A stretch of 51,179 nucleotides of DNA from Cellulomonas rhizosphaerae (GCF_003470205.1 NZ_QWKP01000209.1:1-51179), one strand, 5' to 3'; positions 24,291-34,969 are shown, counted from the stretch's first letter. The notes: generated by a model not told the origin, from the letters alone. Numbers and translations: made by a program.

Positions 24291-25466
24291 GACCAGAAGC
24301 CCGGTGTGTCTCATCAGCCCTGGCGGACCTGGCCGGCCTCCGTCCTGGTCCTGGCGCTCGTGCTGGTCACGGCGCTGGCCGCGGCTACGCCTGCGAGCGC
24401 GGCGTCCGCCTCCGCATCGTTGCGTACGAGCACGGACCGGGCGCTGCGCGGCGAGCGCATCTACGTCGACGGCACCGTCGCGGTCGAGGGCGCGACCACA
24501 CGGTCGGGCATCAAGGTCTCGCTGCAGCGTCGCAGTGGCAGCTCCTGGGCCACGCTCGGGACGACGTCCACGTCGGCGACCGGCCACTTCACCCTGACCG
24601 ACCGTCCCCGCACCTCCGCAACGTACCGCGTCCTGACCAAGGCCAAGGGCTCCATCAGGGCGACGCACAGCGCGTCGGCGAGAGTCACGGTCACCATCGC
24701 CGGCGACCGCACGCTCGCCTCCCGGATGTCCCAGGTGGGCCGGTTCATGGGCGCTCGCGTCGGTGGCCCGGTCGCACGGCCGGGCTTCATCACGCAGAAG
24801 TACACGAGCGGAGCGCTCATCAAGGTCGCTCGCGCGGCCGGTGACCGCACCTGGGCGGTGACCGGGAAGATGTACACCAAGTGGGTTGCTCTCGGCGGCC
24901 TGACGGGCAGGCTCCGCCAGCCTGTGACGGACGTACTGTGCGGGCTGGTCGAGCTCGGCTGCGTGCAGCGGTTCGCCGGGGGCTCGCTCTACTTCAACAG
25001 CGCGCGATCGACCGTGTACGTCTTCTACGGGTCGGGCCGCTGGACCGAGGTCGCGGCCGCGGGCAAGTCACAGGTGGGCTACAAGGAACCGTCCTGGCGC
25101 ACGAGCAAGTTCAACGCGTGGATCGGCGCCGACAACGCCTGGTGCGGCATCTTCCAGTCCTGGACCTTCGAGGCCTCCGGGAACAAGGGCCTGATTCCCA
25201 AGCGCACAACGTTCTCCGGCCTGTACAAGCAGGCGAAGGCCGAGATGAAGGTCGTCAAGAAGCCACGCGCGGGCGATCTCGCGTTCATGAGCTGGTCCAG
25301 CGCGACGACCCCGACGCACGTCGCATTCGTGACGGGCGTCGGCAAGAAGACGATCACGACGATCGAGGGCAACACCACGTCCGGCACGGGCAGCCTCACG
25401 CGCGGCGTGTGGCAGCGCACTCGTCCGCAGGCCCAGGTCGTCTTCTACGTGCGACCGCAGTACTGA
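24288..25466 (+). CDS. Secreted CHAP-domain peptidoglycan hydrolase with LGFP-like region
   Basis: 392 residues from the leaderless GTG 24288. A signal peptide or anchor helix spans about 15-40 (ending ATPASAAS). An Ig-like unit (~42-140) resembles the N-terminal units of the SpoIID proteins. An LGFP-like region with KWVALGGLTGRLRQPVTD (~205-245) follows. The C-terminal CHAP domain (~262-392) has the catalytic Cys286 in AWCGIF, His344 in THVAFV, and a following IEGN. CHAP enzymes are amidases or endopeptidases of peptidoglycan, and LGFP repeats bind the wall in actinobacteria. All catalytic residues are present, so it is likely active outside the cell. Followed by the second SpoIID gene after 49 bases. 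Confidence 0.85.
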   Translation: MDQKPGVSHQPWRTWPASVLVLALVLVTALAAATPASAASASASLRTSTDRALRGERIYVDGTVAVEGATTRSGIKVSLQRRSGSSWATLGTTSTSATGHFTLTDRPRTSATYRVLTKAKGSIRATHSASARVTVTIAGDRTLASRMSQVGRFMGARVGGPVARPGFITQKYTSGALIKVARAAGDRTWAVTGKMYTKWVALGGLTGRLRQPVTDVLCGLVELGCVQRFAGGSLYFNSARSTVYVFYGSGRWTEVAAAGKSQVGYKEPSWRTSKFNAWIGADNAWCGIFQSWTFEASGNKGLIPKRTTFSGLYKQAKAEMKVVKKPRAGDLAFMSWSSATTPTHVAFVTGVGKKTITTIEGNTTSGTGSLTRGVWQRTRPQAQVVFYVRPQY

Positions 25467-25515
25467 AGGACGCTTAAGGCGCATCGAGGCAACCGTTTCG
25501 TGCCAGAGTGACCCC

Positions 25516-27606
25516 ATGCTCGTACGACCTTGGCGCATCCTTGCTGCCCTGACCGTCGCCACGCTGGCCTTCACCGGGCTCTCGGTCGCCGCTCCGGTAT
25601 CCGCGCAGGCCGCCTCCTCGACGTTCGTCCTCGCCGCGCCGTCGTCGGTGCACCTCGGTTCGTCGGCGACGTTCGGCGCCCGATGGACGACCAAGGGCAA
25701 GGCGGTGAACGGCGTCGCCAGTCTGCAGCGGCGCGTCGGCACGGCGTGGAAGAAGGTCGCGACCGTCCACGTCGTCAAGGGCCGGGCCACGGTCGCGATC
25801 AAGCCGACCGCCACGGCCACGTACCGGCTGCACGCGACCGGCCGGACGAGCGCCACGTCGAAGGTGACCGTGGTGCGGAACTGGCTCGCACTCGCGCCGG
25901 CCACGACGTCGATCAAGGCCGGTTCTGCCGTGACCCTCTCGCTGCGGGTCTACAAGGCGGCCAAGCCCGTGACCCGCACGGTGGCGCTCCAGCGCCTGTC
26001 CGGCTCGAAGTGGTCAACGATCAAGACGCTCGTCGTGAGCTCGAAGGGCACGAAGGTGGCCGTCCACCCCACCGCCACGACGTCGTACCGCCTGGCCTAC
26101 ATGAGCCTGCGCAGCCCCGCGCGCACCGTGTCCGTCACCCGCGACTGGTCCGCACTCTCCTTCTCGGCGACCACCCTGGCCGACTCGACGGCCACCACCA
26201 CGGCCTCCGTCACCTGGTACACGGCGGGCAAGAAGGCCACGGGCTCGATCGCCCTCCAACAGCGCACAGGCACGGGCCCTTGGGTCACGACCGCGAACGT
26301 GAAGGTCGTCGGCGGAGCGGGGAAGACCACCGTCAAGCCACTCGTGACCCGCACCTACCGGCTCCTCGCCGGGAAGGTGGCGAGCCCGGCCGTGAAGGTG
26401 TCCGTGCGGAGGGTGATCCCGGCGTCGTTCACGATCCACGGCTCGGGGTACGGGCACGGCCTGGGCATGTCCCAGTACGGCGCGTACGCGATGGCCCGCG
26501 CCGGCTGGACCGACGACGAGATCGTCGAGCACTACTACAAGGGCGGCTCGATCGGATCGGCCGTGCTGCCGAAGGCCCCCCTCGCCGTTCAGGTCCTCGG
26601 TCCCGGCAACGGCCCGACGACGTCGACCACGGCCACCGTGAAGGGCGGCACGTGGCGACTGCTCAACGCGGCCGGCACCACGGCGGCAGGAACTCCAGGT
26701 ACCACCGTCCCGATCACGGTCGCCGTGAGCGGGAGCAACGTCCAGGCGAGCGTGGGCGGGAAGGCGGTCGTGACGAGCAGGACCGTGCGGCTGCAGTGGG
26801 AGTCGACGGACGCCTATCTCCCGGCCAGCACGAGGACGGCCTACGCCTCGGTCGTCGGAGCGCAGGGAACCTACCGCCACGGCGTGCTGGCCTTCAGCGT
26901 CTCGGGCGGCTCCGTGAACGTCGTCAACGAGCTCCGGCTCGACGACGAGTACCTGTACGGCCTCGCCGAGATGCCGTCGGGGTGGGGCGAGACCGCGAAC
27001 CGCGGGATCGAGGCGCTCAAGGCGCAGGCTGTTGCCGGGAGATCGTTCGCGCTGCTCGCGATGTCGCGCGTCCCCGCCGACCGAGCGTGCCGGTGCAACC
27101 TCGTCGACGGCGTCGCCGACCAGAACTTCACCGGGTGGAGCAAGGAGAGCGGCACCAGCAGCGCCCGGTGGCGCGCGGCCGTCGACGCGACGTCAGGCCA
27201 GGCACTCGTGGTCGGAGGCGACGTCGTGGCGGCCTACTACTTCTCGTCCTCCGGCGGCTCGACCCTCAACGGCGTCGACGTGTGGGGCACCGCCACGAGC
27301 TACCTGACCGCGACCGACGACCACTGGAGCCTCGTCGCCGGCACCGGCAACGCGCTGACGTCGTGGACGGCCTCCTTCACGCAGGCCGAGGCCGAGAAGT
27401 ACTTCGGGGTCCAGGACGTCGTGTCGATCTCGGTAGCCACCTACGCGGGCGGTGGCATGAAGACGCTGACTGCGACCACCGCGTCAGGTGCGACCACGGC
27501 GAAGTCAGGGCTTGCCGACGCGATGCGCATCGGCCTCAACGCCGCCGCGACCGGCACGGTCAGGTCTCCGTGGGTCAGGTCCTTCACGCCGGTGCTCCCG
27601 GGCTAG
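25516..27606 (+). CDS. Secreted SpoIID/LytB-domain protein with three Ig-like repeats
   Basis: A 696-residue paralogue of the protein at 9333, with an extra N-terminal Ig-like unit: three units at about 33-120, 122-208 and 210-297. A signal peptide (to ~32, SAQAASS) comes first. Then come GSGYGHGLGMSQYGAYAM (~309-326) and YGLAEMPSGWG with the conserved Glu485. KAQAVAGRSFALLAM and DQNFTGWSKES follow. Expected to cleave or remodel peptidoglycan outside the cell. ATG 25516 has no Shine-Dalgarno sequence; CAGAGT sits six bases before it, a possible degenerate leaderless box. It lies 49 bases after the CHAP gene, and its stop is one base from the convergent rmlB stop. Confidence 0.88.
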   Translation: MLVRPWRILAALTVATLAFTGLSVAAPVSAQAASSTFVLAAPSSVHLGSSATFGARWTTKGKAVNGVASLQRRVGTAWKKVATVHVVKGRATVAIKPTATATYRLHATGRTSATSKVTVVRNWLALAPATTSIKAGSAVTLSLRVYKAAKPVTRTVALQRLSGSKWSTIKTLVVSSKGTKVAVHPTATTSYRLAYMSLRSPARTVSVTRDWSALSFSATTLADSTATTTASVTWYTAGKKATGSIALQQRTGTGPWVTTANVKVVGGAGKTTVKPLVTRTYRLLAGKVASPAVKVSVRRVIPASFTIHGSGYGHGLGMSQYGAYAMARAGWTDDEIVEHYYKGGSIGSAVLPKAPLAVQVLGPGNGPTTSTTATVKGGTWRLLNAAGTTAAGTPGTTVPITVAVSGSNVQASVGGKAVVTSRTVRLQWESTDAYLPASTRTAYASVVGAQGTYRHGVLAFSVSGGSVNVVNELRLDDEYLYGLAEMPSGWGETANRGIEALKAQAVAGRSFALLAMSRVPADRACRCNLVDGVADQNFTGWSKESGTSSARWRAAVDATSGQALVVGGDVVAAYYFSSSGGSTLNGVDVWGTATSYLTATDDHWSLVAGTGNALTSWTASFTQAEAEKYFGVQDVVSISVATYAGGGMKTLTATTASGATTAKSGLADAMRIGLNAAATGTVRSPWVRSFTPVLPG

Positions 27607-27607
27607 G

Positions 27608-28669
<1,062 letters not shown>

Positions 28670-28683
28670 CTACCGACGCCACG

Positions 28684-28689
28684 TACCCT
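28684..28689 (+). promoter_or_regulatory. Candidate -10 box TACCCT
   Basis: TACCCTGG lies 42 bases before ATG 28732 in the rmlB/amidase divergent gap. It is the same hexamer as before 9333, 11260 and 34970. Confidence 0.35.
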
Positions 28690-28731
28690 GGACGCGTCGC
28701 GCACGGGGGGCGGCACCAGGGGAGGACAGTC

Positions 28732-31359
28732 ATGGCGGGACGATGGGTCAGCGCAGCCGTAGCCGCAGCAGTGCTCACGGCGGGTCTTGTGGCGCCACCT
28801 GCGACCGCCGGTGCGGACCCTGTGGTCCCGAAGGCTCTGGTAGTGACGGCTACGCCTGCGCCAGTCGAGCCCGAGATCACCTCCCTCGACGTCGACGGGG
28901 TCGACGCCCCTGCAGCCGCCGCCCCGGGTGCCTTCGCTCCCGCACAGGGCGAGTCGACGAGCGCGAGCGACGACGGCCTCGAGCCCGTCGACCGCGGCGA
29001 CGTCGTCGCCCTCGGCGCCCGCACGCTCACCGCCCGATTCCTCGTGGCCGGTGTCACGTGGGACCCGGGCCAGATCATCGACGTCACGCAGGTGGCCGTG
29101 CGCGTGCGCGAGTCAGGCGTGTGGACGCCCTGGCAGTCACTCGAGCTCGTCGACGCGGGAGTCCCCGGTGAGCGGCCGGGTACGGAACCACTCATCAGCT
29201 CCGGTGCCGATGCCGCGCAGGTGCGCGTCGCGACCGACAACGGCGCCGTCGAGCCCGCCGGGCTCCGGCTCGACGTCGTGGAGACGCCCGACGACCCCGG
29301 CACGGCGGCCCTCACGGCCACACCGACGCCCACGGCGAGCACCCCGTTGGCCCCGCCGGCCGCCGCGGTCTCCCGCACCGGCTCCTCAGGCGACGTGATC
29401 CGACCGGCGATCGTCACCCGGGCCCAGTGGGGTGCCAACGAGAAGCGTGGCAGGGCTTGGTCGGAGGTGTCTGCGAAGCTCAGCGCGATGTACCTGCACC
29501 ACACGGCCGGCACGAACTCCTACACCAAGGCCCAGTCGTCGGCGATCGTCCGTGGCATCTACGCGTTCCACACCGGCAGCCGCGGCTGGCCGGACATCGG
29601 GTACCAGTTCCTCGTCGACCGGTTCGGCACCATCTACCAGGGCCGCCGCGACGCGATCAACGACCTGCCGATCGGCGCGCAGGCGGGCGGGTACAACACC
29701 TCGACCATCGGCGTCTCGGCGATGGGCAACTTCCAGGACGCGGCTCCCCCGGCCGCCATGCTCGCCTCGATCGAGAAGGTGTTCGCATGGCAGGCATACG
29801 CGCACGGCCTCTCGGCGACGGGTCGCACGACCCTGACGACGGGTGGCAGCACGGGCAGCGGTACGCGCGGCGAGGTCGGCACCAAGATCAGCGTGCCCGT
29901 GATCCTGGGCCACCGGGACACGAACTACACCGCCTGCCCCGGCCTCCGCCTCTACCAGAAGCTCCCGGCCATCCGGACGGCGGTCAAGAGCCAGGTCGAC
30001 GCCGCGCTGGCGACGTACGGCAAGCCCGTTCCCGCGCTGCCGGCCCCGAAGGTCACCGCGCCGACCAGAACGCAGGCCCCGGTGCAGTGGTCCGCCTCCT
30101 CGACCTATCGGTGGTCGGCCGTCAACGGTGCGGTCGCCTACCAGGTGCTCACGCGCTCGTCGGGGCTGACCTCCGCGATGGACGACGCGCGGACGTGGAC
30201 GGTGCTGCGCACCGTGAAGGGGACGTCCGCGTCCGTGACGACCGATCCCGGCCGCACGCGCGTGATCGCCGTGCGGGCCGTCGACGCCAAGGGGCGCCGA
30301 GGCACCGTCGCCACCGTCGCGCAGATCACGCGGCTCGTCGACTGGTCGGCGATCTCGCGCTCGTCCGCCTGGAAGGCGAGCACCGCCGCCGGGTACCCCA
30401 CGTACCGCGAGTCGGGCGGGGGCGCCGCCCTGACGATCAAGAGCGTCAAACAGGCGCGGGCGGTGGTGCTGGAGGTGGCGCGCGGCCCAGGGTCCGGGCG
30501 CCTCGAGGTCCGCGTGGGTGGGACACGCCTGGGCTTCATCGACACGCGAGCAGCCTCCGGCTCGACCCGGGCGGTCGCACGACTGGACCTCGGGCGGTCG
30601 GTCTCGGGGACGATCACGTTGCGCACCGTCGCCGGGACCGGTCCCGTGCGGGTCGCCGCGGTCGCGCTGCCGCGCTCGATCAGCCCGGCGCAGGCCGTCG
30701 GGGTCGGGGTGCTGCCGCCCGCGAAGCCGAACCGCGTCGCGCTCACCTCGGCACAGGCGCCGTTCCTCGAGGCGTCCAGCTCGGTCTACCGGTGGAAGCG
30801 CGTGCCCGGCGCGCTCCGGTACGAGGTCTTCGTCCGCACGGCACCCCACGGCAACGCGCTCCCCTCGGGGTGGACCAAGGTCAGGACGACGACGGGCACC
30901 TCGTACCGGCTGCCCACGGCAGCGGCCGGGCGTACGTGGGTGGTCGGCATCCGGACTGTCGGCAAGGGTGGCACCAGCGCCATCTCGGCGTACCCGGCCG
31001 CGACCCGCCCGGTCTCCGGCGCGGTGGTCAAGCGGTCGGCAGGATGGGCGACGCGTCACGCTGACGCCTGGTACCGCGACCAGGTCTGGCAGGCGACGAC
31101 CCCGAAGCGCACGTTGAAGGTCACGGGCGCGAAGAGCGTCCGGTCCGTGCGCCTCATCGTCGACGCCGGCCCCGGCCGCGGCCGCGTCAAGATCGCGGTC
31201 GGCTCGAAGACCGTCGCCACGGTCTCGACCGCCGTGTCGAGCCGCTCGGTGCACCGGCACTTCGACGTCCGCCTGCCCAAGGCGATGAGCGGGACGGTCA
31301 CGGTGACCACGCTGGACCGCAAGCCGGTGCGCGTCTCGGCGCTCGTGCTCGCGCGCTGA
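28732..31359 (+). CDS. Secreted N-acetylmuramoyl-L-alanine amidase (Amidase_2/PGRP type) with C-terminal repeats
   Basis: 875 residues; ATG 28732 follows GGGGAGGA. A signal peptide spans 1-~28, then come an Ala/Pro-rich region and a beta domain (~95-185). The PGRP/Amidase_2 domain is at about 224-415: RAQWGANEKRG, YLHHTAG (His256/257), YAFH, GWPDIGYQFLVDRFGTIYQGR, and GHRDTNYTACPG with His394 and Cys402 as the other zinc ligands. All zinc ligands are present, so amidase activity is likely. After ~430 come repeated FN3-like units (YRWSAV...YQVLTRS and YRWKRVPGALRYEVFVRT), each followed by a similar segment with WKAST/WYRDQ, giving a two-fold repeat. Acts on peptidoglycan outside the cell; divergent from rmlB. 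Confidence 0.9.
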   Translation: MAGRWVSAAVAAAVLTAGLVAPPATAGADPVVPKALVVTATPAPVEPEITSLDVDGVDAPAAAAPGAFAPAQGESTSASDDGLEPVDRGDVVALGARTLTARFLVAGVTWDPGQIIDVTQVAVRVRESGVWTPWQSLELVDAGVPGERPGTEPLISSGADAAQVRVATDNGAVEPAGLRLDVVETPDDPGTAALTATPTPTASTPLAPPAAAVSRTGSSGDVIRPAIVTRAQWGANEKRGRAWSEVSAKLSAMYLHHTAGTNSYTKAQSSAIVRGIYAFHTGSRGWPDIGYQFLVDRFGTIYQGRRDAINDLPIGAQAGGYNTSTIGVSAMGNFQDAAPPAAMLASIEKVFAWQAYAHGLSATGRTTLTTGGSTGSGTRGEVGTKISVPVILGHRDTNYTACPGLRLYQKLPAIRTAVKSQVDAALATYGKPVPALPAPKVTAPTRTQAPVQWSASSTYRWSAVNGAVAYQVLTRSSGLTSAMDDARTWTVLRTVKGTSASVTTDPGRTRVIAVRAVDAKGRRGTVATVAQITRLVDWSAISRSSAWKASTAAGYPTYRESGGGAALTIKSVKQARAVVLEVARGPGSGRLEVRVGGTRLGFIDTRAASGSTRAVARLDLGRSVSGTITLRTVAGTGPVRVAAVALPRSISPAQAVGVGVLPPAKPNRVALTSAQAPFLEASSSVYRWKRVPGALRYEVFVRTAPHGNALPSGWTKVRTTTGTSYRLPTAAAGRTWVVGIRTVGKGGTSAISAYPAATRPVSGAVVKRSAGWATRHADAWYRDQVWQATTPKRTLKVTGAKSVRSVRLIVDAGPGRGRVKIAVGSKTVATVSTAVSSRSVHRHFDVRLPKAMSGTVTVTTLDRKPVRVSALVLAR

Positions 31360-31477
31360 GCGGGCGCTGAAAGTCACCCGTCTGCGGGGTGTGCGGCGGC
31401 CGTGGATCGGCTGCGGAACTGGGAGACTTCCGCCATCGGCGCCGACCAGGGGGCGCCTCAGCGCTCAGGAGACGCCT

Positions 31478-32875
31478 GTGAAGAAGAACCTGTCCCTCGC
31501 GACGGCCCTCGCCGCCGCACTCGCGCTCGCCGCGGCCGGTGTCGGTCCGGCGGTCGCCGCAGACGGCACGACGGGGGTGTCCGGTACCGTCAAGCTCGGC
31601 TCGGCGCCGGTCGCGAACACGTACGTCGACTTCAAGGGCATCGGTGCCTCGGACGGTCAGACGGCGTACGGCCAGACCGACGCGACTGGCACGTACGCCG
31701 CCACGTACGTCACGCCCGGCACCTACGTGGCGCAGGTGTACGCGTACAACGCGAACTACCTGACGACCTACAGCGGCAACACCGTGCGCGAGCCGGACGC
31801 CAAGCCGATCACCGTGACCTCGGGCGCCACGGCCGCCGCGAACATCTCCGTCGTCGCGAGCGCTGTCGTCACCGGCAAGGTGGTCGACGCCAAGGGCCGT
31901 GCCGTCAAGGGCGTGTCCGTCGCAGGGACGAACCTGTCGCGCGCCGGCTACGCCAACGCGCAGACCGACGCCACCGGGCACTACGTGCTGCGTGGCCTGG
32001 CGACGGGCACCGTCCAGGTCACCACCTACCGGACCGCGGGCGGCGCGAACCTCACGGCCTCGGTCAAGGTCGCCGCCAAGCAGGGTTCGGTCAAGGCCGC
32101 CAAGACGCTCAAGCTGAAGGCCGCCGGCTCCGCGAAGATCACGGGGAAGATCAAGACGAGCGGCTCGGCCGTGGCGAACCAGGGCGTGTCGCTGCTCAGC
32201 TCGAAGAAGGTGACGCTGGCCAACGCGCGTCCCAGCAAGTCCGGCAAGGTCACGTTCGCCGGTCTGAAGGCGGGCACCTACACGGTCGTCGTCGACGGCA
32301 CGAACATCACGAAGAAGGTCACGGTCAAGGCAGGGAAGACCAAGAGCTTCGGCACGATCGCGCGCGCCAAGCTGACGACGATCAAGGGCGTCGTGAAGTC
32401 GTCGGCCAAGAAGCCCGTGGCGGCCGCGTACGTGTACGTCGTCGACGCCTACGGCACCATCGCGGGCCAGGCACAGACGAACACCAAGGGTCGGTACGCG
32501 GTCAAGGGCCTGGTCAGCGGCAAGTACACGGTCTACGTCACCCCGACCGACGGCAGCCGTGACTACGCCGCCGCGGTGAAGATCACGGCGTCCAAGGGCA
32601 AGAACGTCGCCAGGAACATCAACCTGAGCAAGGGCTCCACGGTCTCGGGTGTCGTCAAGCACGGCGCGGCAGGCGTCGAGGGCGTCACGGTCTGGGTCGG
32701 CGCTGCGCAGGCCACCACCGACGCGCACGGGAAGTACACGATCACAGGCGTCGCCCCGGGTAAGACCGCGGTGTACGTCAGCGACCCCTACACGGGCGGC
32801 TACCGCGACGCGGTCAAGAAGATCGTCGTCAAGAAGGGCAAGGCCCTGCGGGTGGCGACGATCGCCGTCAAGTGA
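31478..32875 (+). CDS. Secreted lysine-rich protein with tandem carboxypeptidase-regulatory-like repeats
   Basis: 465 residues from GTG 31478, chosen for AGGAG at 31466-31470. A signal peptide (KKNLSLATALAAALA to AVAAD, 1-28) is followed by about five beta-sandwich repeats. Each is built on G-x-V-x-D/S-x-x-G-x-P/A-V ... T(D/N)xxGxYxxxGLxxGxYxV, the CarboxypepD_reg/CnaB-like pattern. One repeat (DAYGTIAGQAQTNTKGRY) has several tyrosines; others are KAGKTKSF-like linkers rich in lysine. There is no catalytic domain and no LPXTG anchor at the C-terminus. A structural or polyanion-binding surface protein is plausible. It follows the amidase gene after 118 bases and ends at a strong terminator. 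Confidence 0.83.
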   Translation: MKKNLSLATALAAALALAAAGVGPAVAADGTTGVSGTVKLGSAPVANTYVDFKGIGASDGQTAYGQTDATGTYAATYVTPGTYVAQVYAYNANYLTTYSGNTVREPDAKPITVTSGATAAANISVVASAVVTGKVVDAKGRAVKGVSVAGTNLSRAGYANAQTDATGHYVLRGLATGTVQVTTYRTAGGANLTASVKVAAKQGSVKAAKTLKLKAAGSAKITGKIKTSGSAVANQGVSLLSSKKVTLANARPSKSGKVTFAGLKAGTYTVVVDGTNITKKVTVKAGKTKSFGTIARAKLTTIKGVVKSSAKKPVAAAYVYVVDAYGTIAGQAQTNTKGRYAVKGLVSGKYTVYVTPTDGSRDYAAAVKITASKGKNVARNINLSKGSTVSGVVKHGAAGVEGVTVWVGAAQATTDAHGKYTITGVAPGKTAVYVSDPYTGGYRDAVKKIVVKKGKALRVATIAVK

Positions 32876-32888
32876 CGCCAGCGTGAGC

Positions 32889-32923
32889 GAAGGGGCCCGG
32901 TCCACCTCGGACCGGGCCCCTTC
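32889..32923. terminator. Strong bidirectional terminator
   Basis: GAAGGGGCCCGGTCC (32889-32903) and its exact complement (32909-32923) form a perfect 15-base stem with loop ACCTC. It lies between the convergent genes ending at 32875 and 32930. The A/T at the stem ends gives short T-runs on both strands, so it should stop transcription from both sides. Confidence 0.85.
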
Positions 32924-32929
32924 ATCGTC

Positions 32930-34789
32930 TCAGCTCTGCTGCTCGAACTCCACCAGCTGCGGTGGCAGGCCGTTCCACTCGTCGAGCACGCGGGTGTCGA
33001 AGTGGTCGTCGTCCGCGAGCCACGTGTGCCCTCGGTCGTGGCGCGTGTAGACAAACCCGGGCCCACGCGTGGCGTACACGACGCCGCCGTCCTGCAGGAC
33101 CCGGAGCAGCAGGCCACGGTCGACCGAGCGGGGCACGGGGCGCCATCCCCCCACGGCCGCAAGGTCGGCGGCCGAGAGCATCATCGCCCCGCCCGCCACC
33201 TGCCGGGCGTACGTCTCGGTTCGGAACGTCCGGTGCAGCGTGACGTCCCGACGCTCCAGGTGGACGTACTCCGCCTGCTTGCCGACGATCTGGGCGCCGG
33301 ACCACGTGTACGCCCGGACCAGGTCCGCCACGTGCTCCGTGCCGTACAGGTCGTCGTCGTCGACCTTCGTGATCAGCTCGCCGTCGGCCACCGCCGACGC
33401 CCGGGCGAGCACGGCGCCGAACGGCACCTCGGGGCCGGTCTCGACGACGTGCGCGATCCGGGCACGCGTGCGGTCGTCGAGGCCCGTCAGGTCAGGCGCC
33501 GGGACGCCGTGCATCGCGAGCACGATCTGGAACGGCTCGTAGCTCTGCGCACCGAGCGCTCGCAGGGTCGCCAGCGCGGCGTCGGGCCTGCGCGAGGTCA
33601 GCACCGCGGTGACCGTCGGCATCGCGCTCCCCCACCCCATCGACCGGGAGAGGCGGTCGCGGGCCGCGAGCCCGCTGTGGGCCCGCAGGGTCCGGCGGAC
33701 CTGCTCGACGGACCGCAGCGTCAGCTCCAGGACGCTCGTGGGTGCGCGCGTACCCATCAGGTCTCGGAGCTCGGGGTCGAGCCCGGGCACGCCGCTCAGC
33801 CCGTGCCCGCCGTGCAGGACCGTGCCCGTGGCGGCCAGCTCGACGAGCCGAGCGGCGAACGCCGCTGTGGGTGCCTCCGGCACGCCGTCCGCCAGTGACA
33901 GTGCACCGACCGGCCGCAGCTTCCTGACGTGGGCCTCGCGCAGCGGGCGGTCCCGCGGCACGTCCACGACGAGCGCGCCGTCCGCGCGCACCACCTGCCA
34001 GCCGTCACGTGTCTCGACGAGTGCGGCAGAGCCGAGCGCGGCGAGCCCCTGGGGGTCCTGCGGGTCCGGACGACGGCGACCGAGCGGGCGGTGGACGAGG
34101 ACGTCGACGACGGGCGCCGCCAGGAGCGTGGCGGGCTCGTGCACCTGGAGCACCTCAGAGGGCCGCACCTCGTCCACGAGCAGCAGGTCCGCACCCCGGA
34201 GCGCCTCGACGTCGGGCTCGGGGACGACCTGCCGGGCGGCCGGCGTGCTCAGCAGCGCGAGCGCGGAGTCTGCACCGCGGGCGTCGACCGCGATCTCGGG
34301 GGACCCGAACGCGGGCAGGGCGCGGCTGGGGACGACCAGCGGCACGATCGCGCGGGCGACCGTCGCGACGGGCGTCGGCTCGGCGAGGTCGACCGCCACC
34401 GTCAGGCGCCCCTTCTCGGACGCGGGCCAGGTCACCTTGACGCCGGTCAGACCGGGGACGGCTCCGAGCGACCCGCGCCACCCGAGCGTGGGTGCGCGCC
34501 AGGAGGCGAGAGTCACGACGACCCGCAGGTACCGCGGTCCCGGCGCGAGCGTCAGCGCGCGCAGCACCCCGACGTCCCGGATGCGCAGCCGCAGCTCGGC
34601 CCGCCCGTCGTCGGGCAGCAGGTGCAGGTCGTCTTCGGTGAGGTCGATCCAGGGCAGCGTCGCCGGTGCGCTCGGCGCGGGCGCTGCAGCTCCGCGGTGC
34701 GTCACTGCTCGGCGCAGGCGCCCCGCACGGCGTCGTGCCGCCGCGGACCACCGCGCGACGTTCGACGCGTCTCCGTCCTTCGCTCCCAC
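32930..34789 (-). CDS. Large glycosyltransferase: novel N-terminal half plus GT2 domain
   Basis: 619 residues from GTG 34789, chosen because GAGGAG lies five bases upstream; the frame is open earlier. The C-terminal ~240 residues are a GT2-type domain: TVTAVLTSRRPDAALATLRALGAQSYEPF, a late metal site ITKVDDDDLYG, VHLERRDVTLHRTF, GGAMMLSAADL and a terminal WLADDDHFD. The opening with SRRP in place of a PxYN motif is like SRRP-class GT2 proteins of surface polysaccharide clusters. The first ~370 residues (beta-rich, then LLLVDEVRPSEVLQVHEP and similar) match no family I recognise. A helical basic segment (AAARRRAGRLRRAV) is near the N-terminus. No close promoter seen. Donor and acceptor unknown. 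Confidence 0.82.
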   Translation of the reverse strand: MGAKDGDASNVARWSAAARRRAGRLRRAVTHRGAAAPAPSAPATLPWIDLTEDDLHLLPDDGRAELRLRIRDVGVLRALTLAPGPRYLRVVVTLASWRAPTLGWRGSLGAVPGLTGVKVTWPASEKGRLTVAVDLAEPTPVATVARAIVPLVVPSRALPAFGSPEIAVDARGADSALALLSTPAARQVVPEPDVEALRGADLLLVDEVRPSEVLQVHEPATLLAAPVVDVLVHRPLGRRRPDPQDPQGLAALGSAALVETRDGWQVVRADGALVVDVPRDRPLREAHVRKLRPVGALSLADGVPEAPTAAFAARLVELAATGTVLHGGHGLSGVPGLDPELRDLMGTRAPTSVLELTLRSVEQVRRTLRAHSGLAARDRLSRSMGWGSAMPTVTAVLTSRRPDAALATLRALGAQSYEPFQIVLAMHGVPAPDLTGLDDRTRARIAHVVETGPEVPFGAVLARASAVADGELITKVDDDDLYGTEHVADLVRAYTWSGAQIVGKQAEYVHLERRDVTLHRTFRTETYARQVAGGAMMLSAADLAAVGGWRPVPRSVDRGLLLRVLQDGGVVYATRGPGFVYTRHDRGHTWLADDDHFDTRVLDEWNGLPPQLVEFEQQS

Positions 34790-34925
34790 ATCCACTCCTC
34801 GACACCCACGTTTGCTCGGCGGCCGACGCCTTGCCCGCCCCGGCGAAGGATAGGCCACGCGCAGTCGGCGGACGGGACGCCCCGGAAGCGCGCGGACGTC
34901 GCAGGTCGCCCGGGCCCGCGCCCCG

Positions 34926-34931
34926 TACCCT
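34926..34931 (+). promoter_or_regulatory. Candidate -10 box TACCCT
   Basis: TACCCTGG lies 38 bases before ATG 34970. An ATG at 34942 is out of frame with the epimerase. It is the fourth occurrence of this hexamer before a plus-strand gene. Confidence 0.35.
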
Positions 34932-34969
34932 GGCGCCGGTCATGATCACAAACGAAGGGCGGGCACCCG

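Noticed and set aside
31360-31477. Possible terminator or regulatory hairpin between the amidase and repeat-protein genes
   Set aside because: Only a 5-base stem (CACCC/GGGTG) is visible, too weak to support a call.
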